A stretch of 16,436 nucleotides of DNA. Origin: DATEMK01 sp039914625 (lineage in GTDB: Bacteria; Bacteroidota; Bacteroidia; AKYH767-A; OLB10). Positions 6,119-13,229 of the stretch are shown here, piece by piece. Under the pieces are notes generated by a model. That model did not search any database. It saw nothing but the letters and a program-made list of their open reading frames with translations, and was not told the origin of the DNA. How positions within the stretch are numbered: position 1 is the first letter of the stretch; every line of letters begins with the position of its first letter. A program made the translations under genes and the position numbers. Where the stretch lies: the NCBI GenBank assembly GCA_039914625.1, contig JBDSOU010000164.1, positions 1 through 16,436 on the forward strand, given 5' to 3'.

Positions 6119-7546
6119 ATGATCAACAGAACCCACAAGCAGCGCACTTCTTTATTAACAAAGAAATTAACAGGGCGAATTTACAACATACATGGAAGCT
6201 GTTTCTTTATCATAACGTTTTTAATTCACATTTTCTTATGTCAGTTTTCTTTTGCATCAGATTCTACAAAAACCAAAACAGTTTATCAATTCAGTATTCA
6301 GACTGAAATCCTTCCCGGAACGGCCCGCCTCGTGAGTAAAGCGGTTGACCAGGCCGTTGCCCAAAAAGCCGATTACATTTTAATTCACATGAATACCTAT
6401 GGAGGACAATTGGATGCAGCTGATACCATCCGCACTAAACTCTTAAATTGTCCCATTACAAGCATCGTTTATATTGACAATAATGCCGCATCAGCAGGTG
6501 CATTAATTTCTATTGCCTGTAACAAAATTTACATGCGCAGCGGAAGCAGCATTGGTGCGGCAACTGTGGTAAATGAAAAAGCAGAAGCGCTGCCCGACAA
6601 ATATCAATCCTATATGCGCAGCATTATGCGCGCCACTGCGCAAAAACGCGGACGGGATCCTAAAATTGCTGAAGCTATGGTGGATCCGCGTACTTACATT
6701 CCCGGAGTCAATGATTCAGGAAAAGTTTTAACCTTCACTGTTGATGAAGCAATAAAAAATAACTACTGCAACGGGCAGGCTGAAACAATCGCAGAAGTTT
6801 TAGAAAAAGAAAATATAAAAAATTATCACATCACTGTTTTTAATCCTTCTTTTATTGACAGGGCTGTCGGATTTCTGATGAATCCCGCGATCAGCGGAGT
6901 TTTAATTCTTATTATTCTCGGTGGAATTTATTTTGAGTTGCAAACTCCGGGCATAGGTGTTCCATTGTTTGCCGCTGTTGGTGCAGCCATCCTTTATTTT
7001 GCCCCGCTTTATCTCGAAGGTTTGGCTGAAAACTGGGAAATTCTTGTAGTTGTAGCAGGTTTTATTTTGCTTGCCGTAGAAATACTTATTATTCCCGGTT
7101 TTGGATTTGCAGGTATTGCCGGAATTATTTGCCTTGTTCTTGGATTTACCCTGAGCCAGGTGGGTAATAAAGGATTCGATTTTTCATTAACACCAACAGG
7201 AGATATTTATTCTTCTCTTTCTATCGTGTTGCTTTCAATGGTCTGTTCCATTATTTTATTTTTTGTTTTGGGAAAACGACTGATGAAAACCAGCCGCTTT
7301 AATAAAATGGTTTTGCAGGATACCATGAATGCAACGCACGGCTATGTTTCTTCTGATACAGGTTCTTCAGTGCAGGTTGGTACAAAAGCCATTGCTGCAA
7401 CTTCGCTTCGCCCTTCGGGAAAAATTGATATGGACGGAATTATTTTTCCCGCAAGCGCTGAATCCGGGTTCATCGAAAAAGGCTCCTGGGTGATCATCAC
7501 CGCTGCCGATGGAATTAAAATTACGGTGCGAGAGGTAAAAAATTAG
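6119..7546 (+). CDS. NfeD family membrane-bound ClpP-class serine protease
   Basis: This 475-residue NfeD protein has a signal or anchor segment at about residues 25-45, then a ClpP-class protease domain to about residue 240 with nucleophile S125 in the ASAGALI motif and a following SGSSIGAA loop. About four to five membrane helices lie between residues 255 and 395, and a small C-terminal OB-like NfeD domain follows. Archaeal homologues cleave stomatin C-termini, and the family is linked to membrane-domain organisation and quality control. No stomatin/SPFH gene is adjacent here. The position matching the general-base lysine of archaeal NfeD appears to be R171. The gene is divergent from the LysM gene, with about 39 bases between starts, and a 2H phosphoesterase gene follows after 10 bases. 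Confidence 0.87.
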   Translation: MINRTHKQRTSLLTKKLTGRIYNIHGSCFFIITFLIHIFLCQFSFASDSTKTKTVYQFSIQTEILPGTARLVSKAVDQAVAQKADYILIHMNTYGGQLDAADTIRTKLLNCPITSIVYIDNNAASAGALISIACNKIYMRSGSSIGAATVVNEKAEALPDKYQSYMRSIMRATAQKRGRDPKIAEAMVDPRTYIPGVNDSGKVLTFTVDEAIKNNYCNGQAETIAEVLEKENIKNYHITVFNPSFIDRAVGFLMNPAISGVLILIILGGIYFELQTPGIGVPLFAAVGAAILYFAPLYLEGLAENWEILVVVAGFILLAVEILIIPGFGFAGIAGIICLVLGFTLSQVGNKGFDFSLTPTGDIYSSLSIVLLSMVCSIILFFVLGKRLMKTSRFNKMVLQDTMNATHGYVSSDTGSSVQVGTKAIAATSLRPSGKIDMDGIIFPASAESGFIEKGSWVIITAADGIKITVREVKN

Positions 7547-7556
7547 CAGTCAATAA

Positions 7557-8117
7557 GTGTCATCAAAACCTTCTCTTTATTTTATTGCCCTGGTTCCACA
7601 CGAGGTTTTAGCAGAGAAGATAGTTATACCTCAAAAAGATTTTTCTTTCCATTATGAAAGCAGTAAAGCTTTGAAGGTACTACCTCATATTACGCTTCAA
7701 AACCCTTTTCAGCGAATGGAATCATCGGAAACCGAATTACATTTACGGTTGCAGGATTTCTTTTTTCCGTTTCATGCTTTTAAAATTGAGCTATCAAACT
7801 TTGGTTGCTTTGATAAAAACCGGAATAAAGTTATTTATATAAATGTTGTAAAAAATGATTTGCTTTTTGAACTGCATAAAAAGCTGATTTATTTTTTAAG
7901 AGAAGAAATGAATTTCTCTGCAAAGGAATCTTCCTATAGTTTTCATCCCCATGTAACGGTTGCTTACCGCGATCTTTCGGATGAGCAATTCAACAAAGCA
8001 TGGCCGGTTTATAAGAACAAAACTTTTGAAGGAGCTTTTATTGCAGATGCAGCTTATTTGCTGAAGCATGATTACAGGAGGTGGAATGTGTTGAGTAAAT
8101 TTGAATTGAGAAAGTAA
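7557..8117 (+). CDS. 2'-5' RNA ligase family / 2H phosphoesterase
   Basis: This 186-residue protein has the two HxT motifs that define the 2H phosphoesterase superfamily (LigT, CPDase): H44-I-T at the N-terminal half and H132-V-T at the C-terminal half, about 88 residues apart. Members act on 2',3'-cyclic or 2'-5' phosphodiester bonds in RNA or nucleotides; the physiological substrate of this bacterial branch is mostly unknown. Translation should start at GTG 7557, 10 bases after the nfeD stop, since the family normally begins just before the LYFIALVPH strand. It is probably co-transcribed with nfeD. The gene ends before a palindrome shared with the convergent symporter gene. Confidence 0.83.
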   Translation: MSSKPSLYFIALVPHEVLAEKIVIPQKDFSFHYESSKALKVLPHITLQNPFQRMESSETELHLRLQDFFFPFHAFKIELSNFGCFDKNRNKVIYINVVKNDLLFELHKKLIYFLREEMNFSAKESSYSFHPHVTVAYRDLSDEQFNKAWPVYKNKTFEGAFIADAAYLLKHDYRRWNVLSKFELRK

Positions 8118-8145
8118 ATATATTTTTCTCTGTGACACTCCTTTT

Positions 8146-8173
8146 CTCTGCGTTAAAAAAATTAAACGCAGAG
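8146..8173. terminator. CTCTGCGTT palindrome between convergent genes
   Basis: CTCTGCGTT (8146-8154) pairs perfectly with AACGCAGAG (8165-8173) around an A-rich 10-base loop. It sits in the 72-base gap between two convergent stop codons, where a two-way terminator is expected. There is no long T-run on either side, so it may instead be a member of a dispersed intergenic palindrome family. Confidence 0.5.
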
Positions 8174-8189
8174 GCGCAAAGGTAAAAAA

Positions 8190-9644
8190 TCAAACCTTCT
8201 TTGAAACCAAAGTAAGCCCCAAAAATGTTATTGCCCCATTCAACATTAAAAGCTCAAATCCGAAAGTATAACCGTTAAATAAAGTTTGTGAATTAGCAGC
8301 AAGCATCCAGCAAATTGCAGGAGAAAGAATACAAATAACAGGAACTAAGATTGAATCATTCAACTTTCTTTTGGTAAGCACACCAAATGCAAACAACCCA
8401 AGCAGCGGACCGTAAGTATAGCTTGCAACTTTCAAGATAGTGGAGATAACAGATGCTTCAATTAACTTTTGATATAAAAGAATAAGAATAAAAAATACTA
8501 CGGTTACTATCAGATGGACGGTCTTTCTTGTTTTGGCCTTCTCTTCATCATTTAAATCATTTCGATCTTTTAATCCCAGAATGTCAATGCAGAAAGAAGA
8601 TGTCAGGGCTGTAAGCGCTCCGTCAGCGCTTGGAAATAATGCAGAGATTAAACCAATAATAAAGATTAAACCTGCAACGGGCGGTAAATAATTTATTGCA
8701 ATCATCGGAAAAATTTCATCGCTTTTTGCAGGAAGCATAATTCCTTTTGTTTCGGCATAAACATATAATGCTCCTCCAAGAATTAAGAATAACATATTCA
8801 CTGCAACAAGGATCACACTGAACACAAGCATATTCTTCTGTGAATTGCCAACTGTATTTACGGAAATATTTTTCTGCATCATCTCCTGGTCCATTCCTGT
8901 CATGGTAATAGTTACGAACGCTCCGCCAAGAATGTGCTTTAAGAAAAAGTTATTCGTCTTCCAGTCGGTAAGTTGAAATGTTTCTGTAAATCCTTTATCA
9001 GAGATAGCAGAAAACAATTGAGAAAAAGAAAAATGCAATTCATTGCTTATTAGAAAAATGGTAACAATCAATGCGAAAATCATTCCCGTTGTCTGAAGTG
9101 TATCCGTCCACACAATAGTTTTTACTCCGCCTTTAAAGGTGTAAAGTAAAATCATGAGAAGGATAATAAATACTGTTACAAAATACGGAACACCAACTCC
9201 ATCCAGCAGAAAATGTTGCAGCACCATCAGCACAAGATAAATCCGAATGGATGCGCCTAATGTCCGGGAAAGAATAAAAAATGATGCGCCTGTTTTATAG
9301 GAAAAAATTCCAAACCTTGTTTTAAGATACGAATAAATCGAAGTAAGATGGAGCCTGTAATATAAAGGCAGTAAAACAAAAGCAACTACAATATACCCGA
9401 TAAAATAACCCACCACCACCTGCATGTACGTGAAATGTTTTGCCATCACTTCACCCGGTACGCTTAGGAAAGTAACTCCGCTTAACGAAGTTCCGATCAT
9501 TCCATAAGCTACCAGCATCCAGCTTGATTTTCTTTTGCCAATAAAGAAGGATTCATTATCTGCTCCGCGCGATGTGTAAAATGCCATTGCGAGAAGCAAG
9601 ATAAAATAAGCGGCAACAACGAGCAGTATTATGGTTGCAGACAT
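8190..9644 (-). CDS. Sodium:solute symporter (SSS family)
   Basis: This 484-residue inner-membrane transporter belongs to the SSS family and would import a solute with sodium. It has about 13 hydrophobic helices. The N-terminal region is typical: a first helix, then GADNESFFIGKRK before a WMLVAYGMIGTSLSGVTF helix (about residues 41-58) that contributes to the sodium-binding core. Downstream helices carry the LFPSADGALTALTSSF segment, also conserved in the family. Length is normal. Substrate cannot be told: the family carries sugars, amino acids, vitamins, sialic acid and others, and no catabolic gene is nearby. The gene stands alone, with heptad-type repeats immediately upstream of its ATG. 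Confidence 0.9.
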   Translation of the reverse strand: MSATIILLVVAAYFILLLAMAFYTSRGADNESFFIGKRKSSWMLVAYGMIGTSLSGVTFLSVPGEVMAKHFTYMQVVVGYFIGYIVVAFVLLPLYYRLHLTSIYSYLKTRFGIFSYKTGASFFILSRTLGASIRIYLVLMVLQHFLLDGVGVPYFVTVFIILLMILLYTFKGGVKTIVWTDTLQTTGMIFALIVTIFLISNELHFSFSQLFSAISDKGFTETFQLTDWKTNNFFLKHILGGAFVTITMTGMDQEMMQKNISVNTVGNSQKNMLVFSVILVAVNMLFLILGGALYVYAETKGIMLPAKSDEIFPMIAINYLPPVAGLIFIIGLISALFPSADGALTALTSSFCIDILGLKDRNDLNDEEKAKTRKTVHLIVTVVFFILILLYQKLIEASVISTILKVASYTYGPLLGLFAFGVLTKRKLNDSILVPVICILSPAICWMLAANSQTLFNGYTFGFELLMLNGAITFLGLTLVSKKV

Positions 9645-9647
9645 TGG

Positions 9648-9673
9648 AAAGTTTAAAGTTTAAGTTTAAGGTT
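9648..9673 (-). repeat. Degenerate 7/6-bp tandem repeat before the symporter
   Basis: On the plus strand this reads AAAGTTT, AAAGTTT, AAGTTT, AAGGTT. It is the reverse complement of the AACTTTA-type heptads seen elsewhere and begins 4 bases before the symporter ATG. Two units are 6 bp, so the array is imperfect. Confidence 0.65.
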
Positions 9674-9823
9674 GATTTCTCATTAAATTATTCGTTCTCA
9701 CTTTCCTCATGTTTTTATTTTTACAGGCGCAATGTAAAACAAAACATAAAACTGAATCAGAACTTAAAAAAGTGTTGTTAACAACCTGATGTAAATATTT
9801 CCAGAACTGAAATCATAATCTTA

Positions 9824-9879
9824 AACCTTAACTTTGAACCTTGAACTTCAAACTTTAAACTTTAAACCACAAACCTTGA
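9824..9879 (+). repeat. Tandem 7-bp repeat, about 8 units, ending in the recR start region
   Basis: From 9831 the units are ACTTTGA, ACCTTGA, ACTTCAA, ACTTTAA, ACTTTAA, ACCACAA and ACCTTGA, all exactly 7 bases, preceded by AACCTTA. The TTG proposed as the recR start (9876) lies inside the last unit. Confidence 0.85.
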
Positions 9880-10496
9880 ATACATACAGTTCAAAACTTC
9901 TTGAAGATGCCGTTAATGAGTTTGCAGCCCTTCCGGGTATTGGAAGAAAAACAGCTTTGCGGCTTGTTTTATCATTATTAAAACGCCCTGTAAATGAGAT
10001 TGAACAATTTGGCAACACCATAATTCGTTTGCGGTCGAATATTAATTATTGTAAAAGCTGCAATAATATTTCCGAAACTGAAATCTGTAATATATGTTCC
10101 AATCCAAAACGTGATAAGAATATTATCTGTGTGGTCGAAGACATCCGCGATGTACTTGCAGTTGAAAATACGAGTCAGTACAACGGCTTGTATCATGTGC
10201 TCGGAGGAATTATTAACCCTATGGAAGGCATTGGTCCTTCGCAACTGAATATTGAAAGCCTTGTGAAAAAAGCAGAGAGCGGAATAATTGAGGAAGTAAT
10301 TATGGCATTAAGTACCACCATGGAAGGTGACACTACGGTTTTTTACCTCTACAAAAAATTAAAACCTTTTAATATTAAAATTTCAACTATAGCAAGAGGA
10401 ATTGCAATTGGGGGTGAGCTTGAGTACGCGGATGAAATTACTTTAGGACGCTCTATAATAAATCGGACGCCTTATGAAAACTCATTGGTAAAATAA
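9876..10496 (+). CDS. recR: Recombination mediator protein RecR
   Basis: RecR works with RecO (and RecF) to load RecA on single-stranded DNA gaps. The 206-residue protein shows the family order: helix-hairpin-helix near the N-terminus (LPGIGRKTALRL), a four-cysteine zinc finger (CKSC...CNIC), and a Toprim domain (ICVVEDIRDVLAVE, then the GIINPMEGIGPSQL segment), ending with a GGELEYADEITLGRSI motif. RecR is normally about 200 residues. I choose TTG at 9876 because the protein then begins MNTYSSKLLEDAVNEF, as in homologues. The frame is open to another TTG at 9834, but the extra 14 residues are only the translated heptad repeat. No DnaX or YbaB neighbour is present, unlike in many other phyla. 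Confidence 0.93.
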   Translation: MNTYSSKLLEDAVNEFAALPGIGRKTALRLVLSLLKRPVNEIEQFGNTIIRLRSNINYCKSCNNISETEICNICSNPKRDKNIICVVEDIRDVLAVENTSQYNGLYHVLGGIINPMEGIGPSQLNIESLVKKAESGIIEEVIMALSTTMEGDTTVFYLYKKLKPFNIKISTIARGIAIGGELEYADEITLGRSIINRTPYENSLVK

Positions 10497-10502
10497 AACA
10501 AG

Positions 10503-10528
10503 TTGTCATTCAGGAAGAAACCTTTTAC
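10503..10528 (+). repeat. Left 26-bp terminal inverted repeat
   Basis: It matches the reverse complement of 10874-10899 at 25 of 26 positions. It starts 6 bases after the recR stop. Confidence 0.85.
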
Positions 10529-10559
10529 AAGTGCCTACAAAAGCTAATTTGAAAACCCA

Positions 10560-10877
10560 ATGCGCGATCACAACTATTTTGTTTACATAACCTGCAATCC
10601 CGGCAAAACAACTTTTTATACGGGAGTTACCAATGACCTTGAAAGAAGAATAAAAGATTATGAAAATCGCGGAACGCCAAAAACATTTGCCGGAAAATAT
10701 TATTGCTATAAATTAATTTTCTTTGAAAGATTTTCAGATATTAATATGGCGATTGAAAGAGAAAAGGAAATTAAAGATTTATCGCGTGCGAAGAAAATAG
10801 ACTTGATTAAAAATCAAAATCCGAATATAAATTTTATTGCTGTGCGCTTTGAATTGAGTGGTGGTGGTAACTCGTAA
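10560..10877 (+). CDS. GIY-YIG nuclease domain protein
   Basis: This 105-residue protein is a stand-alone GIY-YIG domain of the YhbQ/UPF0213 type. The motifs are FVYI and FYTG (in place of GIY and YIG), the catalytic arginine region in DLERRI, and the acidic EREKEIKDL segment that supplies the metal-binding glutamate. It should be able to cleave DNA, but the biological role of this small branch is not settled; repair, restriction and repeat-associated roles have all been considered. Start is ATG 10560. Its last codon and stop lie in the right inverted repeat, so the gene and the repeats probably moved or evolved together. It separates recR from the glycosyltransferase gene and has no functional link to either. 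Confidence 0.85.
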   Translation: MRDHNYFVYITCNPGKTTFYTGVTNDLERRIKDYENRGTPKTFAGKYYCYKLIFFERFSDINMAIEREKEIKDLSRAKKIDLIKNQNPNINFIAVRFELSGGGNS

Positions 10878-10899
10878 AAGGTTTCCTCCTGAATGACAA
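10874..10899 (-). repeat. Right 26-bp terminal inverted repeat
   Basis: It pairs with 10503-10528 with one mismatch. The GIY-YIG stop codon TAA (10875-10877) falls inside it. Confidence 0.85.
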
Positions 10900-10935
10900 A
10901 CAGAGATTCATATTCAGATAAAAAAAATATCGCAA

Positions 10936-12918
10936 GTGAAGCTTTCCATCATCATTGTTAACTATAATGTCAAATTTTTTCTTGAGCAATGTTTACATTC
11001 AGTATTCAAAGCTCTAAAAGCAATCAATGCAGAAGTTTTTGTAGTTGATAATAATTCTGTGGATGGGTCAGTGGAAATGATTACAGAAAAATTTCCATCA
11101 GTAAAACTCATTGCTAACAAAGACAACAAAGGTTTTTCAAAAGCAAACAACCAGGCAATACGAATTGCTCAAGGCGAGTATCTGCTGCTTCTGAATCCTG
11201 ATACTGTTGTGGAAGAAGACACTTTTAATAAAATAACTTCATTCATGGATGTGCATCCTGAAGCCGGAGGATTAGGGGTTCACATGATTGATGGCAAAGG
11301 AAATTTTCTTCCAGAATCAAAGCGTGGTTTGCCTACTCCGTCTGTAGCGTTTTATAAAATTTTCGGATTGGCTGCATTATTTCCCAAATCAAAAATGTTT
11401 GGAAAATACCATTTGGGATTTCTTGATAAAAACAAAACTGCAGAAGTCGAAGTTCTTTCAGGTGCGTTCATGCTGCTCAGAAAATCAGCTCTTGAAAAAA
11501 CAGGGTTGCTTGACGAAACATTTTTTATGTATGGTGAAGACATTGATATTTCTTACCGCATCACTAAAGCAGGTTATAAAAATTATTATTTCCCTGAAAC
11601 GCGCATCATTCATTACAAAGGCGAAAGCACTAAAAAGAGCAGTGTAAATTACGTGATGGTTTTTTACAAAGCCATGATGATATTTGCTTTCAAGCATTTT
11701 TCGCACAGCAATGCGCGTATGTTTTCTTTTCTCATTAACATGGCAATTTATATTCGCGCAGGCGTTGCAATCCTGATCCGGTTTATTCAAAAGATTTTTC
11801 TGCCTCTGTGTGATGCCGTCCTGTTTTATGCGGGCATGTATATGCTGAAAACATATTGGGAAACTTCTGTCAAGGCCTTGCATTATCCTCCTCTGTTTAT
11901 GAATCTTGTAGTTCCCGTTTATGTGCTTACCTGGATATTTTCAGTTTACCTGAGCGGGGGGTATGATAAACCCATCCGCATTTCAAAAATTATTCGCGGA
12001 ATTTTTACCGGTACCATTTTTATTCTTGTTGTATATGCTTTGCTTCCTGAGCATTACCGTTTTTCACGTGCATTAATTTTACTTGGAACGGCTTGGGCTT
12101 CTCTTTCATCTGCTGCTTTGCGTTTTATTTTAAACTTTACCGGTATTAAAAAATTTCAAGTACAGGGTGATGATAAAAAACGAACAGTCATTGTCGGTGA
12201 AGCCGAAGAAGGCAAAAGGGTTTTATCTGTTCTTAATCTTTCGGGAATGAATATAAATTTCCTCGGATTTGTAAATGCAAACCATGTTGTTGCTGCTGAC
12301 AAATCAATAATTTCAGAGTACGTTCTTGGTGCAATGGAACAGTTGAATGAAATTATAGAAGTATATAATGTGAATGAAATAATTTTTTGCGCAAAAGATA
12401 TTTCAGCACAGGAGATCATTCAGCAAATGCAATCGGTAAGCCGCATGAATGTGGAATATAAAATTGCCCCGCCTGAAAGCCTTTATATTATCGGGAGCAA
12501 TTCCATTAATGACCAGGGTGATTTATATTTTGTTGACATCAATGCCCTGAACACCCCTGCAAATAAACGCAACAAACGTTTGCTTGACATAGTAGTATGT
12601 TTCGCAATAGTTATATGTTCTCCGGTCCTTATTTTTAGTGTCAAAGATTTCGGCAGCATGATCAGCAATTGGATAAACATATTTTCGGGGAAACAATCAT
12701 GGGTGGGTTTGATACAAAGGCCTTCAGAAAATTTATTTCCCGGAAAAAAACGGCCGTATAAAAAGGGAGTGCTGAATCCCCTTGATTCATTGAAAAAAAT
12801 TGACCTTGACGAAAGCACTGTAAGCCGCCTCAATGTACTTTACGCAAAGGAATATTCGGCTTATACGGATTTGAAGATTATTTTTAAAAGTGTGAAAAAC
12901 CTCGGACGAAAAGTGTGA
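10936..12918 (+). CDS. Glycosyltransferase family 2 fused to a membrane polyprenyl-glycosylphosphotransferase-like region lacking the catalytic core
   Basis: The 660-residue protein opens with a GT-A family 2 domain (about residues 1-235) of the rhamnosyltransferase-like type: IIIVNYN, DNNSVDGS, the metal-binding LLNPDT and the GEDIDISYR motif. About four to six membrane helices follow (about 255-400), then a Rossmann-like domain from about residue 415 (KKRTVIVGEAEEGKR) as found in WbaP/EpsE-type initiating transferases. The end (543-660) begins like a bacterial sugar transferase domain (NKRLLDIVVCFAIVICSPVL) and finishes like one (YSAYTDLKIIFKSV). It is about 118 residues instead of roughly 190, however, and the catalytic FRxxKFRSM and DELPQ regions are missing. 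It probably builds a surface polysaccharide by the GT2 domain alone. The start is GTG 10936. No other glycan genes are nearby. Confidence 0.8.
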   Translation: MKLSIIIVNYNVKFFLEQCLHSVFKALKAINAEVFVVDNNSVDGSVEMITEKFPSVKLIANKDNKGFSKANNQAIRIAQGEYLLLLNPDTVVEEDTFNKITSFMDVHPEAGGLGVHMIDGKGNFLPESKRGLPTPSVAFYKIFGLAALFPKSKMFGKYHLGFLDKNKTAEVEVLSGAFMLLRKSALEKTGLLDETFFMYGEDIDISYRITKAGYKNYYFPETRIIHYKGESTKKSSVNYVMVFYKAMMIFAFKHFSHSNARMFSFLINMAIYIRAGVAILIRFIQKIFLPLCDAVLFYAGMYMLKTYWETSVKALHYPPLFMNLVVPVYVLTWIFSVYLSGGYDKPIRISKIIRGIFTGTIFILVVYALLPEHYRFSRALILLGTAWASLSSAALRFILNFTGIKKFQVQGDDKKRTVIVGEAEEGKRVLSVLNLSGMNINFLGFVNANHVVAADKSIISEYVLGAMEQLNEIIEVYNVNEIIFCAKDISAQEIIQQMQSVSRMNVEYKIAPPESLYIIGSNSINDQGDLYFVDINALNTPANKRNKRLLDIVVCFAIVICSPVLIFSVKDFGSMISNWINIFSGKQSWVGLIQRPSENLFPGKKRPYKKGVLNPLDSLKKIDLDESTVSRLNVLYAKEYSAYTDLKIIFKSVKNLGRKV

Positions 12919-12927
12919 CCCTCCTGT

Positions 12928-13104
12928 TTAATGGTCCGGCATCACCATTGCTAAAATAATATATAGCACGAAGCCGGAACCAAAAACAATTAATGCTACC
13001 AGGAAAATAATCCGCATTAGTGTAGGATCCAAATCAAAATAATTTGCCAGTCCGCTGCATACTCCGAAAATTTTTTTATCGCCTTTTACTAATTTTTTTT
13101 GCAT
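12928..13104 (-). CDS. PspC domain protein, 58 residues
   Basis: This is a short gene in the gap between two larger genes. The translation runs MQKKLVKGDKKIFGVCSG and continues LANYFDLDPTLMRIIF, the classic PspC core, then one hydrophobic segment (about residues 34-56) and ends MPDH. PspC proteins sit in the inner membrane; in proteobacteria PspC signals envelope stress together with PspB and PspA. In Bacteroidota such PspC-only mini-proteins are common, and no PspA or PspB is present here. The start ATG at 13104 gives the full domain, and the stop is 10 bases from the convergent glycosyltransferase stop. Confidence 0.88.
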   Translation of the reverse strand: MQKKLVKGDKKIFGVCSGLANYFDLDPTLMRIIFLVALIVFGSGFVLYIILAMVMPDH

Positions 13105-13229
13105 AGTTTTGAGAATTGAAAGTTAAAAGTAAATAAAAATCTCCACACTCCATTCTTCAAAGAAGAACCAACTGACGCTTACGACTTACAACTTACGACA
13201 TACAACTTACGACTTTCGACTCACAACCC
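13105..13229. other. Intergenic region between pspC-like gene and threonine aldolase gene
   Basis: It is divergent and should contain promoters for both genes. I see no clear TAnnTTTG element with a matching upstream TTTG. Its right half is the heptad array at 13178-13226. Confidence 0.4.
13178..13226 (+). repeat. Tandem 7-bp repeat, 7 units, 3 bases before a start codon
   Basis: The units read CTTACGA, CTTACAA, CTTACGA, CATACAA, CTTACGA, CTTTCGA and CTCACAA, with no break in the 7-base period. They end 3 bases before the threonine aldolase ATG (13230). The motif ACTTACG/ACTTACA is a variant of the ACTTTAA heptads elsewhere in the window. Confidence 0.9.

Larger units (their letters stand above)
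10503..10899. mobile_element. 397-bp inverted-repeat element carrying a GIY-YIG gene
   Basis: The left arm (10503-10528) and right arm (10874-10899) are 26-base inverted repeats with a single mismatch; the outer part of the left arm reads TTGTCATTCAGGA. They enclose exactly one gene, the small GIY-YIG nuclease, whose stop codon lies within the right arm. This is the layout of a small mobile or palindromic repeat element. I cannot identify a clean target-site duplication, and no transposase is present. Calling it mobile is an inference; the inverted repeat itself is plainly visible. Confidence 0.6.

Noticed and set aside
6080..6136. N-terminal extension of the LysM protein to 6136
   Set aside because: It would overlap the divergent nfeD start and lacks signal-peptide character, while the start at 6079 gives a clean one.
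10498..10904. Target-site duplication around the GIY-YIG element
   Set aside because: Flanks read ACAAG and ACAGA, too dissimilar and too short to claim a duplication.
11485..11883. Minus-strand frame of 132 codons inside the glycosyltransferase gene
   Set aside because: It is a shadow of the well-supported plus-strand gene, with no domain or promoter.
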